64,000 nt of DNA from Stackebrandtia albiflava (GTDB lineage: Bacteria; Actinomycetota; Actinomycetes; Mycobacteriales; Micromonosporaceae), in contig NZ_VLLL01000008.1 in assembly GCF_007994225.1 (NCBI RefSeq), positions 221,695 through 285,694 of the forward strand, given 5' to 3'. The position numbers and the translations under genes are program-made. The notes under the pieces are model-generated. The model saw only the letters and a list, made by a program, of their open reading frames with translations, did not search any database and was not told the origin of the DNA. Shown in pieces: positions 15,973 through 25,091 of the stretch. How positions within the stretch are numbered: the stretch's first letter is position 1; each line of letters begins with the position of its first letter.

Positions 15973-18927
15973 ATGTCGGCATCGACGGGAGTCATCCTGC
16001 AGGATCCCAAGTCATACAGTGTCAAGCTGCAGGTCAGTGAAACTGGTCCTACGCTTGGCACCGGCATTCTGGTTTCCGCCGACGGCCTCATTGTCACGTG
16101 CGTCCATGTCCTCCGCAACGGTGAATCCGGTAGCCCACGCATCGGTGATACCGTCACGGTGTGCTTCCCGGCTAGAGCTGGACGTGCCGCCGTATTCGCC
16201 GTTGCCGAACTGGTATGGCTACCAGAGGGCCATGATGACGACATTGCGTGTATTCGGACGGCGGAACCGGTACCGAGTTTCGCTCGGCCCGTAGAGGCGC
16301 TGGGATACACATTCGAGTCGCTCCGGAATCGATTCATCAGCTATGGCTACCGCCGAATGGAGAAGTATCACGCAGGAGTCGCCGACGGTGTCATTCTCGG
16401 GGAGGTGGAAGCTCCCGACGGCACGACGCTCCTGACTGAGCCGATTCAGTTGCGGTCCACTCAGATCAACGCGGGTATGAGCGGTGCGGGCGTCCTCGAT
16501 GTGGAGCGGAATCTCGTAGTGGGAATCGTTTCGGAGGCGTTCTTCACCGATTCCTATGGAAAAGACCGTGATACGGCCTGGGCCGTCAACGCTAAGGTGC
16601 TGTCGCTGTCCAGCCTGCCGCTCGAACTCCGGAACGAACCTCTGCCGCTCGGACACGCGGAAACCCCCTCATTCGATCAGGGGCTGATTGCGCAGGCAAG
16701 TGCAGCCCCGGGCCACTTCCTGGAAGAAGCTCCAGGACTGTTGCCAGAGAGTATTGAACGTGAACCGTACTTTCAGTACCTCAACGATGCGTACGACGAT
16801 GATCGATGCAAGGTCGTTGGGTTGATCGGCTTCGGTGGCGAAGGGAAGACCACCATCGTCCGTCACTGGCTCGACGATGTGCTCCGGCGAGCCGCTCAAC
16901 CGGACGGAGTATTCTGGTGGGATTTCGGCGCACACCCTGATGCAGACCAGTTCTTCGACGCTGCACTCCGATACGTTACTGGAAACCGACTCTCGGCCGC
17001 TTCCGTTTCGAGTCAGGGTGACAACATGGCGGCGACCGTAGCGGGAATGTTCCGCCGCCGACGCTTTTTGATCATTCTCGACGGTCTGGAAACTCTGCAG
17101 CACCTCCAGTCCGATGAATACGGCGCCATCGCGAGCGGAGAATTTAGGGCATTCTTGCAGTATATGGCGGCGCCAGATCACGGCTCATTCCTCGTGGTGA
17201 CCAGTCGAGCGCCGCTCATAGACCTCGCGCCCTATACGACGTACCAGCATCTGGCGGTTGCTCCCTTGAGCGTCGGTCAGGGCGTCCTTCTGCTTCAACG
17301 TCTCCACATCACGGGGCCCATACGTTCCATGGAACGCCTCGTGACTCAGTGGGGGGGCCACGCGTTGACATTGACCTTGCTGGCCGGTTACCTTTTGCGA
17401 AGGTATGGTGGAGACTGTCGGCATCTGACCACACTGTCCATACCTCATCGGCATTCCTCTCAGGGAGCCAAGCTAAAAGCGATCATGTCTCAATACGACG
17501 CGTGTTTGACCGACACCGAGCGAGGTGTGCTCGTACAGTGCAGTGTATTCCGTATCCCACTCAATTCTCAGCTGGTTCATCGATTCGCGGCGGAGTACGG
17601 TAGTAAGGCAGCGGCGGCTGAAACCGTTGGATACCTAATGGCCACGCGCCTAGTCCGCCCCATTGGAGCGGAGTATCTCAGTGTTCATCCAACAATCAGA
17701 GACTATTATGTACAAGACGCTAAAAAGGATGCAGAGAAGTTCGCCCGATTGCATGAGGTGGCACTGCGCCATTATCAGATTAGATTGGCGAGTTTGGCGC
17801 CGGCAGAAAGTCTTGAACAGTTGGTTCCAGCGATCGAAGCGGTACACCATGCGTGCGGAAGCGGTGAGTACGCTCTTGCACTCGAACTTGTCGAAGATCG
17901 TCTGTATCAGGGAACGACTGCGTTCATCACGAATGTTCTCAACGCGTATGACACCGTGCTTGCTGCTCGCTCCGAGTTCTTTCCCCAGGGTAGGTGGGAA
18001 CTCGATCCCATGGCGCCTGACGACTCCGCGCGGGCTTGGATTCTGCATGAGGTCGCCACGTCACTTCAACTGCTCGGACGTCCTCGGGAAGCCGCGGGTA
18101 TCTTCCGTCGGGCGTTGGCGGCCTTCGAGCACCGAGAAGACTGGCATATGGCCGCCGTTACCTGCCAGAACCTGGCCGAACTGTATCTCCGGCTCGGAGC
18201 CCTAGCGGTATGCGACGGTCTGGTGAGTAAGTGCTTCGCCCTCGCCCAGCAGGCTGATGATCGTGAAGACGAACTGGTGGCGGAGACCCTCCGTGGCGCG
18301 CTGCTGTATCTGAAGGGTGAGGGGGTGGATGCCCTCGTGTGCTTCCGCAACGCGCTGACGATTGCAGAAGAGGCAACGCCTCTACCCTTCCTCTACAGCT
18401 CAAGTGGACTCAAGTATGCCGAGGCGTTGCTGGAGCTGGGTCAGGTCGAGGAGGCCGACCAGGTATCGCGGATGAACCTTCGTATCTGCAAGGAAGCAAG
18501 TTGGCACGCAGACGTGGTGCAGTGCCGAATCGGGCTGGCCGACATAGCGCTAAGGCGCCATGAGGCCGGAATCGCAGAACGCGGCTACGTCGAGGCACTA
18601 GCAGCGGCGAAGCGACTTAGCCGCCGTGATGTCCTTGTTGTCGCCTTGTTGGGCTATGGTCGGTGGCTACTGTATGACGCGCAACCTTTGGAATCGGAGG
18701 TTGTGCTCAAGGAATGCATCAAGCTCGCGGCTCTCAGCGGCTACCGACTTTCGGAAATAGACGCACGGGTCGCCTACAGTGACGCTCTCCTGGCTCTAGG
18801 AGAAGCGGAGCACGCACTGTCGGAATTGACGGTAGCAGAGGAAATAGCCATTGAGATAGGATACGGGCTCGCGGTGGACAGGATTCGGCTCGCTCGTGAA
18901 GGTTACGACGCGGGTTCCGGATCCTGA
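15973..18927 (+). CDS. trypsin-like protease - STAND NTPase - TPR protein
   Basis: A 984-residue multidomain protein. Residues about 1-215 form a trypsin fold with complete triad H45 (TCVHVL), D90 (DDDIACI) and S170 (NAGMSGAG). Residues about 265-480 form a STAND/NB-ARC-like ATPase with Walker A GFGGEGKTT (K292), Walker B FLIILDGLETL (D370) and a VVTSRAP sensor (R412). A winged-helix region (about 505-585, VHPTIRDYY) and TPR-like helical repeats (about 615-980) follow. There is no signal peptide, so it should act in the cytoplasm. The family logic is that TPRs sense a trigger, the NTPase oligomerises and the protease is released. Composition is more AT-rich than flanking genes, which suggests transfer. 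Confidence 0.9.
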   Translation: MSASTGVILQDPKSYSVKLQVSETGPTLGTGILVSADGLIVTCVHVLRNGESGSPRIGDTVTVCFPARAGRAAVFAVAELVWLPEGHDDDIACIRTAEPVPSFARPVEALGYTFESLRNRFISYGYRRMEKYHAGVADGVILGEVEAPDGTTLLTEPIQLRSTQINAGMSGAGVLDVERNLVVGIVSEAFFTDSYGKDRDTAWAVNAKVLSLSSLPLELRNEPLPLGHAETPSFDQGLIAQASAAPGHFLEEAPGLLPESIEREPYFQYLNDAYDDDRCKVVGLIGFGGEGKTTIVRHWLDDVLRRAAQPDGVFWWDFGAHPDADQFFDAALRYVTGNRLSAASVSSQGDNMAATVAGMFRRRRFLIILDGLETLQHLQSDEYGAIASGEFRAFLQYMAAPDHGSFLVVTSRAPLIDLAPYTTYQHLAVAPLSVGQGVLLLQRLHITGPIRSMERLVTQWGGHALTLTLLAGYLLRRYGGDCRHLTTLSIPHRHSSQGAKLKAIMSQYDACLTDTERGVLVQCSVFRIPLNSQLVHRFAAEYGSKAAAAETVGYLMATRLVRPIGAEYLSVHPTIRDYYVQDAKKDAEKFARLHEVALRHYQIRLASLAPAESLEQLVPAIEAVHHACGSGEYALALELVEDRLYQGTTAFITNVLNAYDTVLAARSEFFPQGRWELDPMAPDDSARAWILHEVATSLQLLGRPREAAGIFRRALAAFEHREDWHMAAVTCQNLAELYLRLGALAVCDGLVSKCFALAQQADDREDELVAETLRGALLYLKGEGVDALVCFRNALTIAEEATPLPFLYSSSGLKYAEALLELGQVEEADQVSRMNLRICKEASWHADVVQCRIGLADIALRRHEAGIAERGYVEALAAAKRLSRRDVLVVALLGYGRWLLYDAQPLESEVVLKECIKLAALSGYRLSEIDARVAYSDALLALGEAEHALSELTVAEEIAIEIGYGLAVDRIRLAREGYDAGSGS

Positions 18928-19058
18928 GCACCGTCATCGTCTTCGGACACGGTGCTTGAGACGGAACCCTCGACGATCCGGCGAATGGTTTCGGCGTCGA
19001 GTCTTGGGTCGATCGGTGTGATGTGCCGCTTCTTGTCTTCGAATTCATCGGTACTCAT
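18903..19058 (-). CDS. small acidic protein, 51 aa, convergent with the STAND gene
   Basis: An ATG at 19058 with GGGAGC about 7 nt upstream opens a 51-residue frame ending TAA at 18903-18905. The sequence begins MSTDEFEDKKRHITPIDP, has a helix (LDAETIRRIVEGS) and ends in an acidic tail (SEDDDGAQDPEPAS). Its last 25 bp overlap the 3' end of the trypsin-STAND gene on the other strand. An AT-rich TTATAT lies about 55 bp upstream. It shares the lower-GC composition of that island. Function is unknown; a role as a regulator, a peptide precursor or an unrelated cargo gene is open. Confidence 0.5.
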   Translation of the reverse strand: MSTDEFEDKKRHITPIDPRLDAETIRRIVEGSVSSTVSEDDDGAQDPEPAS

Positions 19059-19359
19059 TTTCGGCTCCCGTTGCTCAGGGCAGATGCCGGTTCAATGGAT
19101 GCTCGCGAACGAATATAACAACGACCGTCGAGCGGCACGTCGTAGCGCTACCGCCGATCCAGACGACAATGGGTTGACACAGTCGTCGCGTGCGGAATGA
19201 AGTGGCTCGTGGCCGACAAGCCTCCCGTGGTCCGCCACGACACGGATTCTGGTATTGACAGTGGCTCTTCGCATGTATTTGGGCAGTTGCAATTGCCTCT
19301 GGCATCTGCCCGACGGTGCCAGTACCCCGGCGCGCGCTCGGCGGCGAAACGGATTCCGG
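19059..19359. other. AT-richer gap at the island edge
   Basis: Apart from the promoter region of the 51-residue ORF, I see no gene. A weak hairpin GGGCAG (19281-19286) with CTGCCC (19306-19311) could terminate the minus-strand membrane-protein gene that stops at 19360. Composition changes back to high GC at about 19315. Confidence 0.4.
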
Positions 19360-22300
19360 TCAGCGCATCGCCGCGATGGCCTCCTTCACCCGGCGCAGGT
19401 TGCGGCGGCGGCGTTCGAAGGTCGCACCGACGACCAGCAGCAGCGCGCCCGCGATCGCCAGCGGCAGCCAGCTCGGCAACAGTGTCCACAGTAGCGCCAG
19501 TTCCCGGACCGCCACGACCGCCACGACGGTCCCGCCGACCACCACCGGCGCCTGCAACCGTCCGCGCACCCCCCACAACACGAAGGCGAGCGCGCCGGCG
19601 CCCAGCAGCAGACGGCGCAACGGCGTCTCACCGGTGACCAGGATCAGCGCGAGGCTCGGAAGCAGCGCCACGGCCAGCCCGGCGCCGTAACCACGCCAAC
19701 TCGACAGCTCCGGCCGTCGCCGCCTCTCCAGTGCCCCACCCAACAGGGCCAGTGCCGCCAACGGCGACAGGTACGTCTCGATGACGCCGACGTCGCCGTT
19801 CCACAACAGTCCCCAGTACGCCAGCAGCGCCAGCGTTCCCGCCGCCACGTGGTACACGCGCGCGGGCAGCCAACGCCGTCCCCGCCGTAGCCCCAGTAGC
19901 GTGAGCGCCACCGCCTGGGCGATCAGGACGATCGTGACCGCCCACGCGGAGTCGGCGGTGAGTACGACGGCCGCCAGGAACGGCGGCCACGCGGCGAGCT
20001 CGAACCGGCGGCCGGTGCGCATCGCGGCCGACACGGCCAGCAGGCACACCGACACCGCGACCCCGGCGAGCCCGGCCGTCTCGGAGGGCAGGCCCGCCGC
20101 CAGGCCGGCGGCCACACCGGTGACGGTCGCGAACCCGCCGGCCAGGACGGCGCCGACGCGCCGGGTGGCCCGGGTGGCGGCGGTCGCCGAGAGCCAACCG
20201 CACACCACCGTCGCGAGCCCGAATCCGGCCAGGGTGGTGGTCGCGGCGGCGAGGGTCCCCGCCAGGCCCGACGCGCCCACGGTCGCGACCACGATCGTGA
20301 TCGCCACCCGGTGTCCCACGTGCCAGCCCGGTCGTCCGGCCATCACCGCCAGTGCGGCCGCCGCGAGGACGGCCAGCACCGGCAGGGCGGGCCACGGCAG
20401 GTCCAGTACGACGGCCGCCGCCGGGATGAGCAACGCCGCCAGACCCCAGGCGGTGACCACTGTGGTGCGGAGTCGGGCGAACCCGGCGACCAGCAGCAGG
20501 AACGCCACCGCGGTGAGGCATCCGGCGGCGTATCCGTCGAGTGGGAACGGGATCTCCCACGAGTACGGGGCGAGGCCGTTCCTGGTGCCGGTGGGTTGCC
20601 TGCTCCACGCCGAGTCGATCCACCGCCACGGGAGCGCGTAGGTGGCGGCCAGGACGGGCGCGACCGTGACGAGGCAGGCGAGCGCGCCGGGGGTGGTCAT
20701 CGCGGCGCGGCGTATCGCCCCGGCGCGATCGGGCAGCAGTAGGACCGCCGCACCGGCCGACACGACCGTGGAGACGCCCAGCGACGCCGCCGAACCGGTG
20801 AGCCAGATGCCCAGCAGCCCGATGCCGGTGGCGGTGACCGGGACCATCGCGGACACGGCGGTGAGTTCCGGGGCTCCCCGCCACCGCAGCAGCGCGGCGG
20901 CGAGCAGCCCGGCGGCGACGCCGGTCATCCCCGTCAGTTGCGTCAACGCCGACGGCCAGTCGAGGGCGAAGCCGGCCGCGACCCCGGTGATCGGCAGCCA
21001 CAGCACCGCCCCGCCCGCCAACACCGCGGTGGTCGGACCACTGCGGGACCGCGCCGGGATCGACAACCCCAGGCAGGCCAGCAGGGTGACGGCGGGTGCG
21101 ATCGCGTCGAGCGGGGGTGTCCAGGTGTACGACCAGGTCATTCCGAGTGCCCATGCCGACAGCCCGGCGCCGGTCCACACCGGCCAGTGGGCGTGGCCGA
21201 ACGCCGCCGGGAGCGCCGCGGCCACGCCCGCCACCGCCACGCACACCGGAACCGTCCACCATGGAAGTTGCCAGGCCGCGGGCGCGGCCACCAGCGCGGC
21301 GGCCGTGGCGAGTCCCGCGATGATCCAGCCGGCCCGTGCCGACAGCAGCAACACCGCCCCGGTGGTCGCCAGGACCGCGAGCAGGACGGGCGTGCGCCAG
21401 TCGGGGGCCATGTCCCACTCACGGGGAAGGAGCCCGGTCGCGGCGTCGGCGGTCAGTACGGCGGCGATGCCGCTGAGCAGCGCGACGGCGGCGAACCGCA
21501 GGTCCCGGCCCGCCGACCCGGGGACGACGGCGGCCACGGCGGCGGTGAGGAGCCCCGCCGCGACGTACACCGTCGGCGGCCAATCCGGTGCGAAGGCGAT
21601 CGTGACACCCCCGGACGCCACGAGGGCGGACACCATCGCCCCGGCGCGCGGCGCGCCGGCGCTCGCGACCCCCGTGGTCAGGGGCGTCACGAACAGGGCG
21701 GCGGTCGCCAGCGCCGCGAGCGGGATGACGGCCGCCAACGGCAGTTCCCCGTTCTGAATCAGTCGCATGGCCGGTCCGGCGGCGCTCAACGTGGCCAGTC
21801 CCAGGCCGGGCACCGCCCAACGGGCCGCGCGGGCGGCGTCGGGCGCGGTGGGCCAGGCCGCCACGGCCCACGCCGAGGCGACGGCGGCGACACCGATGAG
21901 GACGGCCGTTCCGTCCGGGACACCCGACAGGTGAAGCGCGGTGAGCACGGTGACGGTGCCGCCCCAGGCGGCGATTCCCCAGGCCGCACCGGCCACGGTG
22001 GCGGCCCGGCGTCCCCGGAGTCCGATGGCGACACCGCCCGCCAGGACGACCGCCGCCACGATCAGGGTGGTCGTGGCACCGCCTCTGGCGAGCGCGGCGG
22101 CCGTCACCAGCCACGCCACCGCCGTGACCGCCGCGGGTAGCCGACGGTCACGGTCCCGGAGGGCGTACGCGGCGGCGGCGACCGCGAGCCCGGCGGCCAG
22201 TGGCGCGACGGACGGCCATTCCAGCGGGGTGGTGGCGGGCAGGATCGCCGGAAGCGGGACCAGCGTGACCGTGGCGAAGGCGGTACGGAACCGCCGGGGG

Positions 22301-23523
22301 CCGCGCAGGGTGAGCGCCAGTCCCAGCGCGACGAGGAAGACCGGTAGCTGCCATCCGCCGCCGAGCGGGACGTCACCGGTGGGCGCCGACCACGCCGGTC
22401 CGGCGCGGGTGACGCCGACCGCGGTGGCCATGGCCGCGAATAGCAGTCCCAGGCCCCACAGTGCGAATGCGGCGAAGCCCGCCGTCCATTCCGCGCCCGG
22501 TCGCCACGGGGTGGGCAGGGCGCGGGCGGCGACCAGTAGCGCCGCCGCCGTCAGGCCGAGCGTCAGGATCTCCGTGTCGTCGCCGGTCCACGCCGAGACC
22601 TGGTCGGTCACCCCGTACAGCACGACGACGACGGCGGTGCCGGTGACGGTGCGCGCCATCGCCAGTCGCGGGCGCGACGGGTCGGCTCCGCGTCCGAACC
22701 ACCAGGCGGCGAGCACGAGGACGAGCGCGGTGGCGGCCGGTAGCAGCGACCGGGCGGTTTCGCCGGCGTCGTGGAGGGTGGCGAGGACGGCCACCGCGAC
22801 GGGCGCCAGCGCGAACCCGGGCGCGTGGGTGCGGCTGACCGGTTGGTAGACGGCGGTGACGACGAGTACGGCGAAAGCGGCGACCGGGAGCGCGACGGCG
22901 GGGCCGACGTGGAGACGGACCACGACGGCGTCGCACAGGACCGCGAGGACACCGAGTACGGCGACCGTCTCGGCGGTCGCGGTGAGTCCACGCATCCGCA
23001 GCGGCACGGGCGCGGCCAGCAGGACGGCGGTGACGGTGGCGAGGACGGCGGCCCGTCCGACGTCACCGAACTCGTTCCACGCGTAGACGGCGAAGCCGAT
23101 GATCGCGACGGCCGAGACGAGTCCGCCCAGCATCAGCAGTACCCGTTGCGCCGACAGGGGAGACAGTTCGGGCCGGGCCGCCGGGGTGGGCGGTGGCGCC
23201 GGTGCGGTCGGCGGCGCGGCGGGCGGCGCGGCGGGCGGCGGCGGAACCGGAACCGGGGCCGGAACGGGCCGTGGCGTGCGGGCGGAGCGGGCGATGCGGT
23301 CGAGTCGCCTCAGGACGTCGGCGCGGTGTCCCTGGAGCGCGGTGAGCTCGGCGGTGAGCGCGTCGATCCGGCGGCGGGCGGCGGCCAGGGCCGCGTGCCG
23401 CCGGCCGACCTCGTGGTCGAGGCGGGTCAGTTCGTCGAGCAGGGGTTCGTGTCCCCGTCCGCAGCGCGGACATCCGGCGGCGGGCGCGAGGTGGCCGCAC
23501 ACCGGACATCGATAAGTTTCCAC
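19360..23523 (-). CDS. giant polytopic membrane protein (SCO7613 C-terminal-domain type)
   Basis: This 1387-residue protein starts with a zinc ribbon (CPVCGHLAPAAGCPRCG, residues 5-21). A coiled-coil helix (about 30-80, LTRLDHEVGRRHAALAAARRRI) and a Pro/Ala-rich linker (85-120) follow. More than 1200 residues of densely packed hydrophobic helices complete it, probably over 30 TM segments. This matches the actinobacterial family annotated as SCO7613 C-terminal domain-containing membrane protein. No transport or catalytic motif is known. It is isolated as a single gene. Function unknown. Confidence 0.85.
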   Translation of the reverse strand: METYRCPVCGHLAPAAGCPRCGRGHEPLLDELTRLDHEVGRRHAALAAARRRIDALTAELTALQGHRADVLRRLDRIARSARTPRPVPAPVPVPPPPAAPPAAPPTAPAPPPTPAARPELSPLSAQRVLLMLGGLVSAVAIIGFAVYAWNEFGDVGRAAVLATVTAVLLAAPVPLRMRGLTATAETVAVLGVLAVLCDAVVVRLHVGPAVALPVAAFAVLVVTAVYQPVSRTHAPGFALAPVAVAVLATLHDAGETARSLLPAATALVLVLAAWWFGRGADPSRPRLAMARTVTGTAVVVVLYGVTDQVSAWTGDDTEILTLGLTAAALLVAARALPTPWRPGAEWTAGFAAFALWGLGLLFAAMATAVGVTRAGPAWSAPTGDVPLGGGWQLPVFLVALGLALTLRGPRRFRTAFATVTLVPLPAILPATTPLEWPSVAPLAAGLAVAAAAYALRDRDRRLPAAVTAVAWLVTAAALARGGATTTLIVAAVVLAGGVAIGLRGRRAATVAGAAWGIAAWGGTVTVLTALHLSGVPDGTAVLIGVAAVASAWAVAAWPTAPDAARAARWAVPGLGLATLSAAGPAMRLIQNGELPLAAVIPLAALATAALFVTPLTTGVASAGAPRAGAMVSALVASGGVTIAFAPDWPPTVYVAAGLLTAAVAAVVPGSAGRDLRFAAVALLSGIAAVLTADAATGLLPREWDMAPDWRTPVLLAVLATTGAVLLLSARAGWIIAGLATAAALVAAPAAWQLPWWTVPVCVAVAGVAAALPAAFGHAHWPVWTGAGLSAWALGMTWSYTWTPPLDAIAPAVTLLACLGLSIPARSRSGPTTAVLAGGAVLWLPITGVAAGFALDWPSALTQLTGMTGVAAGLLAAALLRWRGAPELTAVSAMVPVTATGIGLLGIWLTGSAASLGVSTVVSAGAAVLLLPDRAGAIRRAAMTTPGALACLVTVAPVLAATYALPWRWIDSAWSRQPTGTRNGLAPYSWEIPFPLDGYAAGCLTAVAFLLLVAGFARLRTTVVTAWGLAALLIPAAAVVLDLPWPALPVLAVLAAAALAVMAGRPGWHVGHRVAITIVVATVGASGLAGTLAAATTTLAGFGLATVVCGWLSATAATRATRRVGAVLAGGFATVTGVAAGLAAGLPSETAGLAGVAVSVCLLAVSAAMRTGRRFELAAWPPFLAAVVLTADSAWAVTIVLIAQAVALTLLGLRRGRRWLPARVYHVAAGTLALLAYWGLLWNGDVGVIETYLSPLAALALLGGALERRRRPELSSWRGYGAGLAVALLPSLALILVTGETPLRRLLLGAGALAFVLWGVRGRLQAPVVVGGTVVAVVAVRELALLWTLLPSWLPLAIAGALLLVVGATFERRRRNLRRVKEAIAAMR

Positions 23524-23827
23524 CTATGTACCGTGCCGCATGTGGACGCGTGTCCGCGCGGCCCCTCATCGAAGTTGGCGCGAATCCGGGATGGATCCGC
23601 GGCCGGACCGTGTAACGGCTCGCCCGGCGTGACCCGTGAGGTTCCGTCGATGCGCCGAATCGTTCCCGGGCGGTTCCGTGACCGGGGAGGATGGTGTCGT
23701 CCGGGGGCGCCACCGGTCCGGCGCGCGGAGTGGTTCCGCCGATCGTTACCGGCGAGTATTCTCGCAGTCGAGACCGGCGCGACCGGCTGGCACTTATTCA
23801 CCAAACGCTGGAAAAGGTGACCCCTAC
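23524..23827. other. gap upstream of acyl-CoA dehydrogenase
   Basis: Divergent promoter region. The frame of the dehydrogenase stays open upstream to 23636, but the translation there lacks family similarity. I see no gene or convincing operator. Confidence 0.5.
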
Positions 23828-25003
23828 ATGGCCGCAAACCCGCAGTTCGACGTCTACCGTCTGCCCGAGGAGCACGAGGCGATCCGCGCCGCCACCCGTG
23901 AGGTGTGCGACGCCGAGGTGGCTCCCCGCGCCGCCGAGACCGACAGTGCCGCCGCGTTCCCGCAGAAGTCCTACGCCGCGTTGCGGGCCGCCGACCTGCA
24001 CGCCCCCCACATCCCCGAGAAGTACCGGGGAGCGGGCATCGACGCGTTGGGTACCGCGATCGTCATCGAGGAGGTCGCACGGGCGTGCGCCTCGTCGTCG
24101 CTGATCCCGGCGGTCAACAAGCTCGGCACCATGCCGCTGCTGTTGGCGGCCTCGGAGGAGCTGAAGGAGCGTTACCTGCCCGAGGTGGCCTCCGGAGAGG
24201 CGATGTTCTCGTACTGCCTGTCGGAGCCGGAGGCCGGCAGCGACGTCGCGGGCATGACCACCCGGGCGGTCCGGGACGGCGACTCGTACGTGCTCAACGG
24301 CGCGAAGCGGTGGATCACCAACGCCGGCGAGTCGAAGTACTACACGGTGTTCGCCTCCACCGAACCCGGCGCCGGATCCAAGGGGATCAGCGCCTTCGTC
24401 GTGGAGAAGGACGACGCCGGGGTCAGCTTCGGCGCGCCGGAACACAAGCTGGGCATCAAGGGGTCGCCGACCCGCGAGGTGTTCTTCGACGACGTCCGCA
24501 TCCCGGCGGACCGGTTGATCGGCGCCGAGAACGAGGGCTTCAAGATCGCGATGCGGACCCTCGACCACACGCGGGTCACCATCGCCGCGCAGGCGGTCGG
24601 CATCGCGCAGGGCGCGCTCGACTACGCCGCCGAGTACGTCCAGGAGCGCAAGCAGTTCGGCAAGCCGGTGTCGTCGTTCCAGGGCGTGCAGTTCATGTTG
24701 GCCGACGCGGCCATGAAGCTGGCCGCCGCCCGGCAGATGACCTACGTCGCCGCCGCCAAGTCCGAACGTGAGGACGCCGACCTGACCTTCTACGGCGCCA
24801 GCGCCAAGTGCTTCGCCTCCGACGTCGCGATGGAGGTCACCACCGACGCGGTGCAACTGCTGGGCGGTTACGGCTACACCACCGACTACCCGGTGGAGCG
24901 GATGATGCGGGACGCCAAGATCACCCAGATCTACGAGGGCACCAACCAGGTCCAGCGGGTCGTCATCGCCCGCCAGGTCCTCAACGGCCTGGTCAAGCCG
25001 TAG
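23828..25003 (+). CDS. acyl-CoA dehydrogenase
   Basis: A 391-residue FAD-dependent dehydrogenase that introduces the alpha-beta double bond in acyl-CoA substrates. It has the two family signatures, FSYCLSEPEAGSDV (residues about 130-145) and a C-terminal QLLGGYGYTTDYPVERMMRDAKI segment, and the catalytic glutamate within IYEGTNQ (E370). This Glu position and the overall sequence fit short-chain or butyryl-type enzymes. The ATG at 23828 with AAAGGTGA upstream gives the normal length. No electron-transfer flavoprotein genes are adjacent. Confidence 0.93.
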   Translation: MAANPQFDVYRLPEEHEAIRAATREVCDAEVAPRAAETDSAAAFPQKSYAALRAADLHAPHIPEKYRGAGIDALGTAIVIEEVARACASSSLIPAVNKLGTMPLLLAASEELKERYLPEVASGEAMFSYCLSEPEAGSDVAGMTTRAVRDGDSYVLNGAKRWITNAGESKYYTVFASTEPGAGSKGISAFVVEKDDAGVSFGAPEHKLGIKGSPTREVFFDDVRIPADRLIGAENEGFKIAMRTLDHTRVTIAAQAVGIAQGALDYAAEYVQERKQFGKPVSSFQGVQFMLADAAMKLAAARQMTYVAAAKSEREDADLTFYGASAKCFASDVAMEVTTDAVQLLGGYGYTTDYPVERMMRDAKITQIYEGTNQVQRVVIARQVLNGLVKP

Positions 25004-25020
25004 CGGAACCGCCCGCAGCG

Positions 25021-25066
25021 CGCGACAGGGGGACCGGCCGACTCGGCCGGTCCCGCCCCCGTCGCG
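25021..25066 (+). terminator. nested hairpin after acyl-CoA dehydrogenase
   Basis: Inner arms GGGACCGGCCGA (25030-25041) and TCGGCCGGTCCC (25043-25054) sit inside outer arms CGCGAC (25021-25026) and GTCGCG (25061-25066). It could serve both convergent genes. Confidence 0.7.
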
Positions 25067-25091
25067 GGACGATCCGATCGCTGCACGGTGG

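Noticed and set aside
18952-19200. 82-codon plus-strand ORF after the STAND gene
   Set aside because: Weak coding signal; the opposite-strand 51-residue frame has a ribosome site and better composition.
20642-22140. Long plus-strand ORFs opposite the giant membrane protein
   Set aside because: Composition typical of GC-rich antisense; the minus-strand frame is a continuous polytopic membrane protein.
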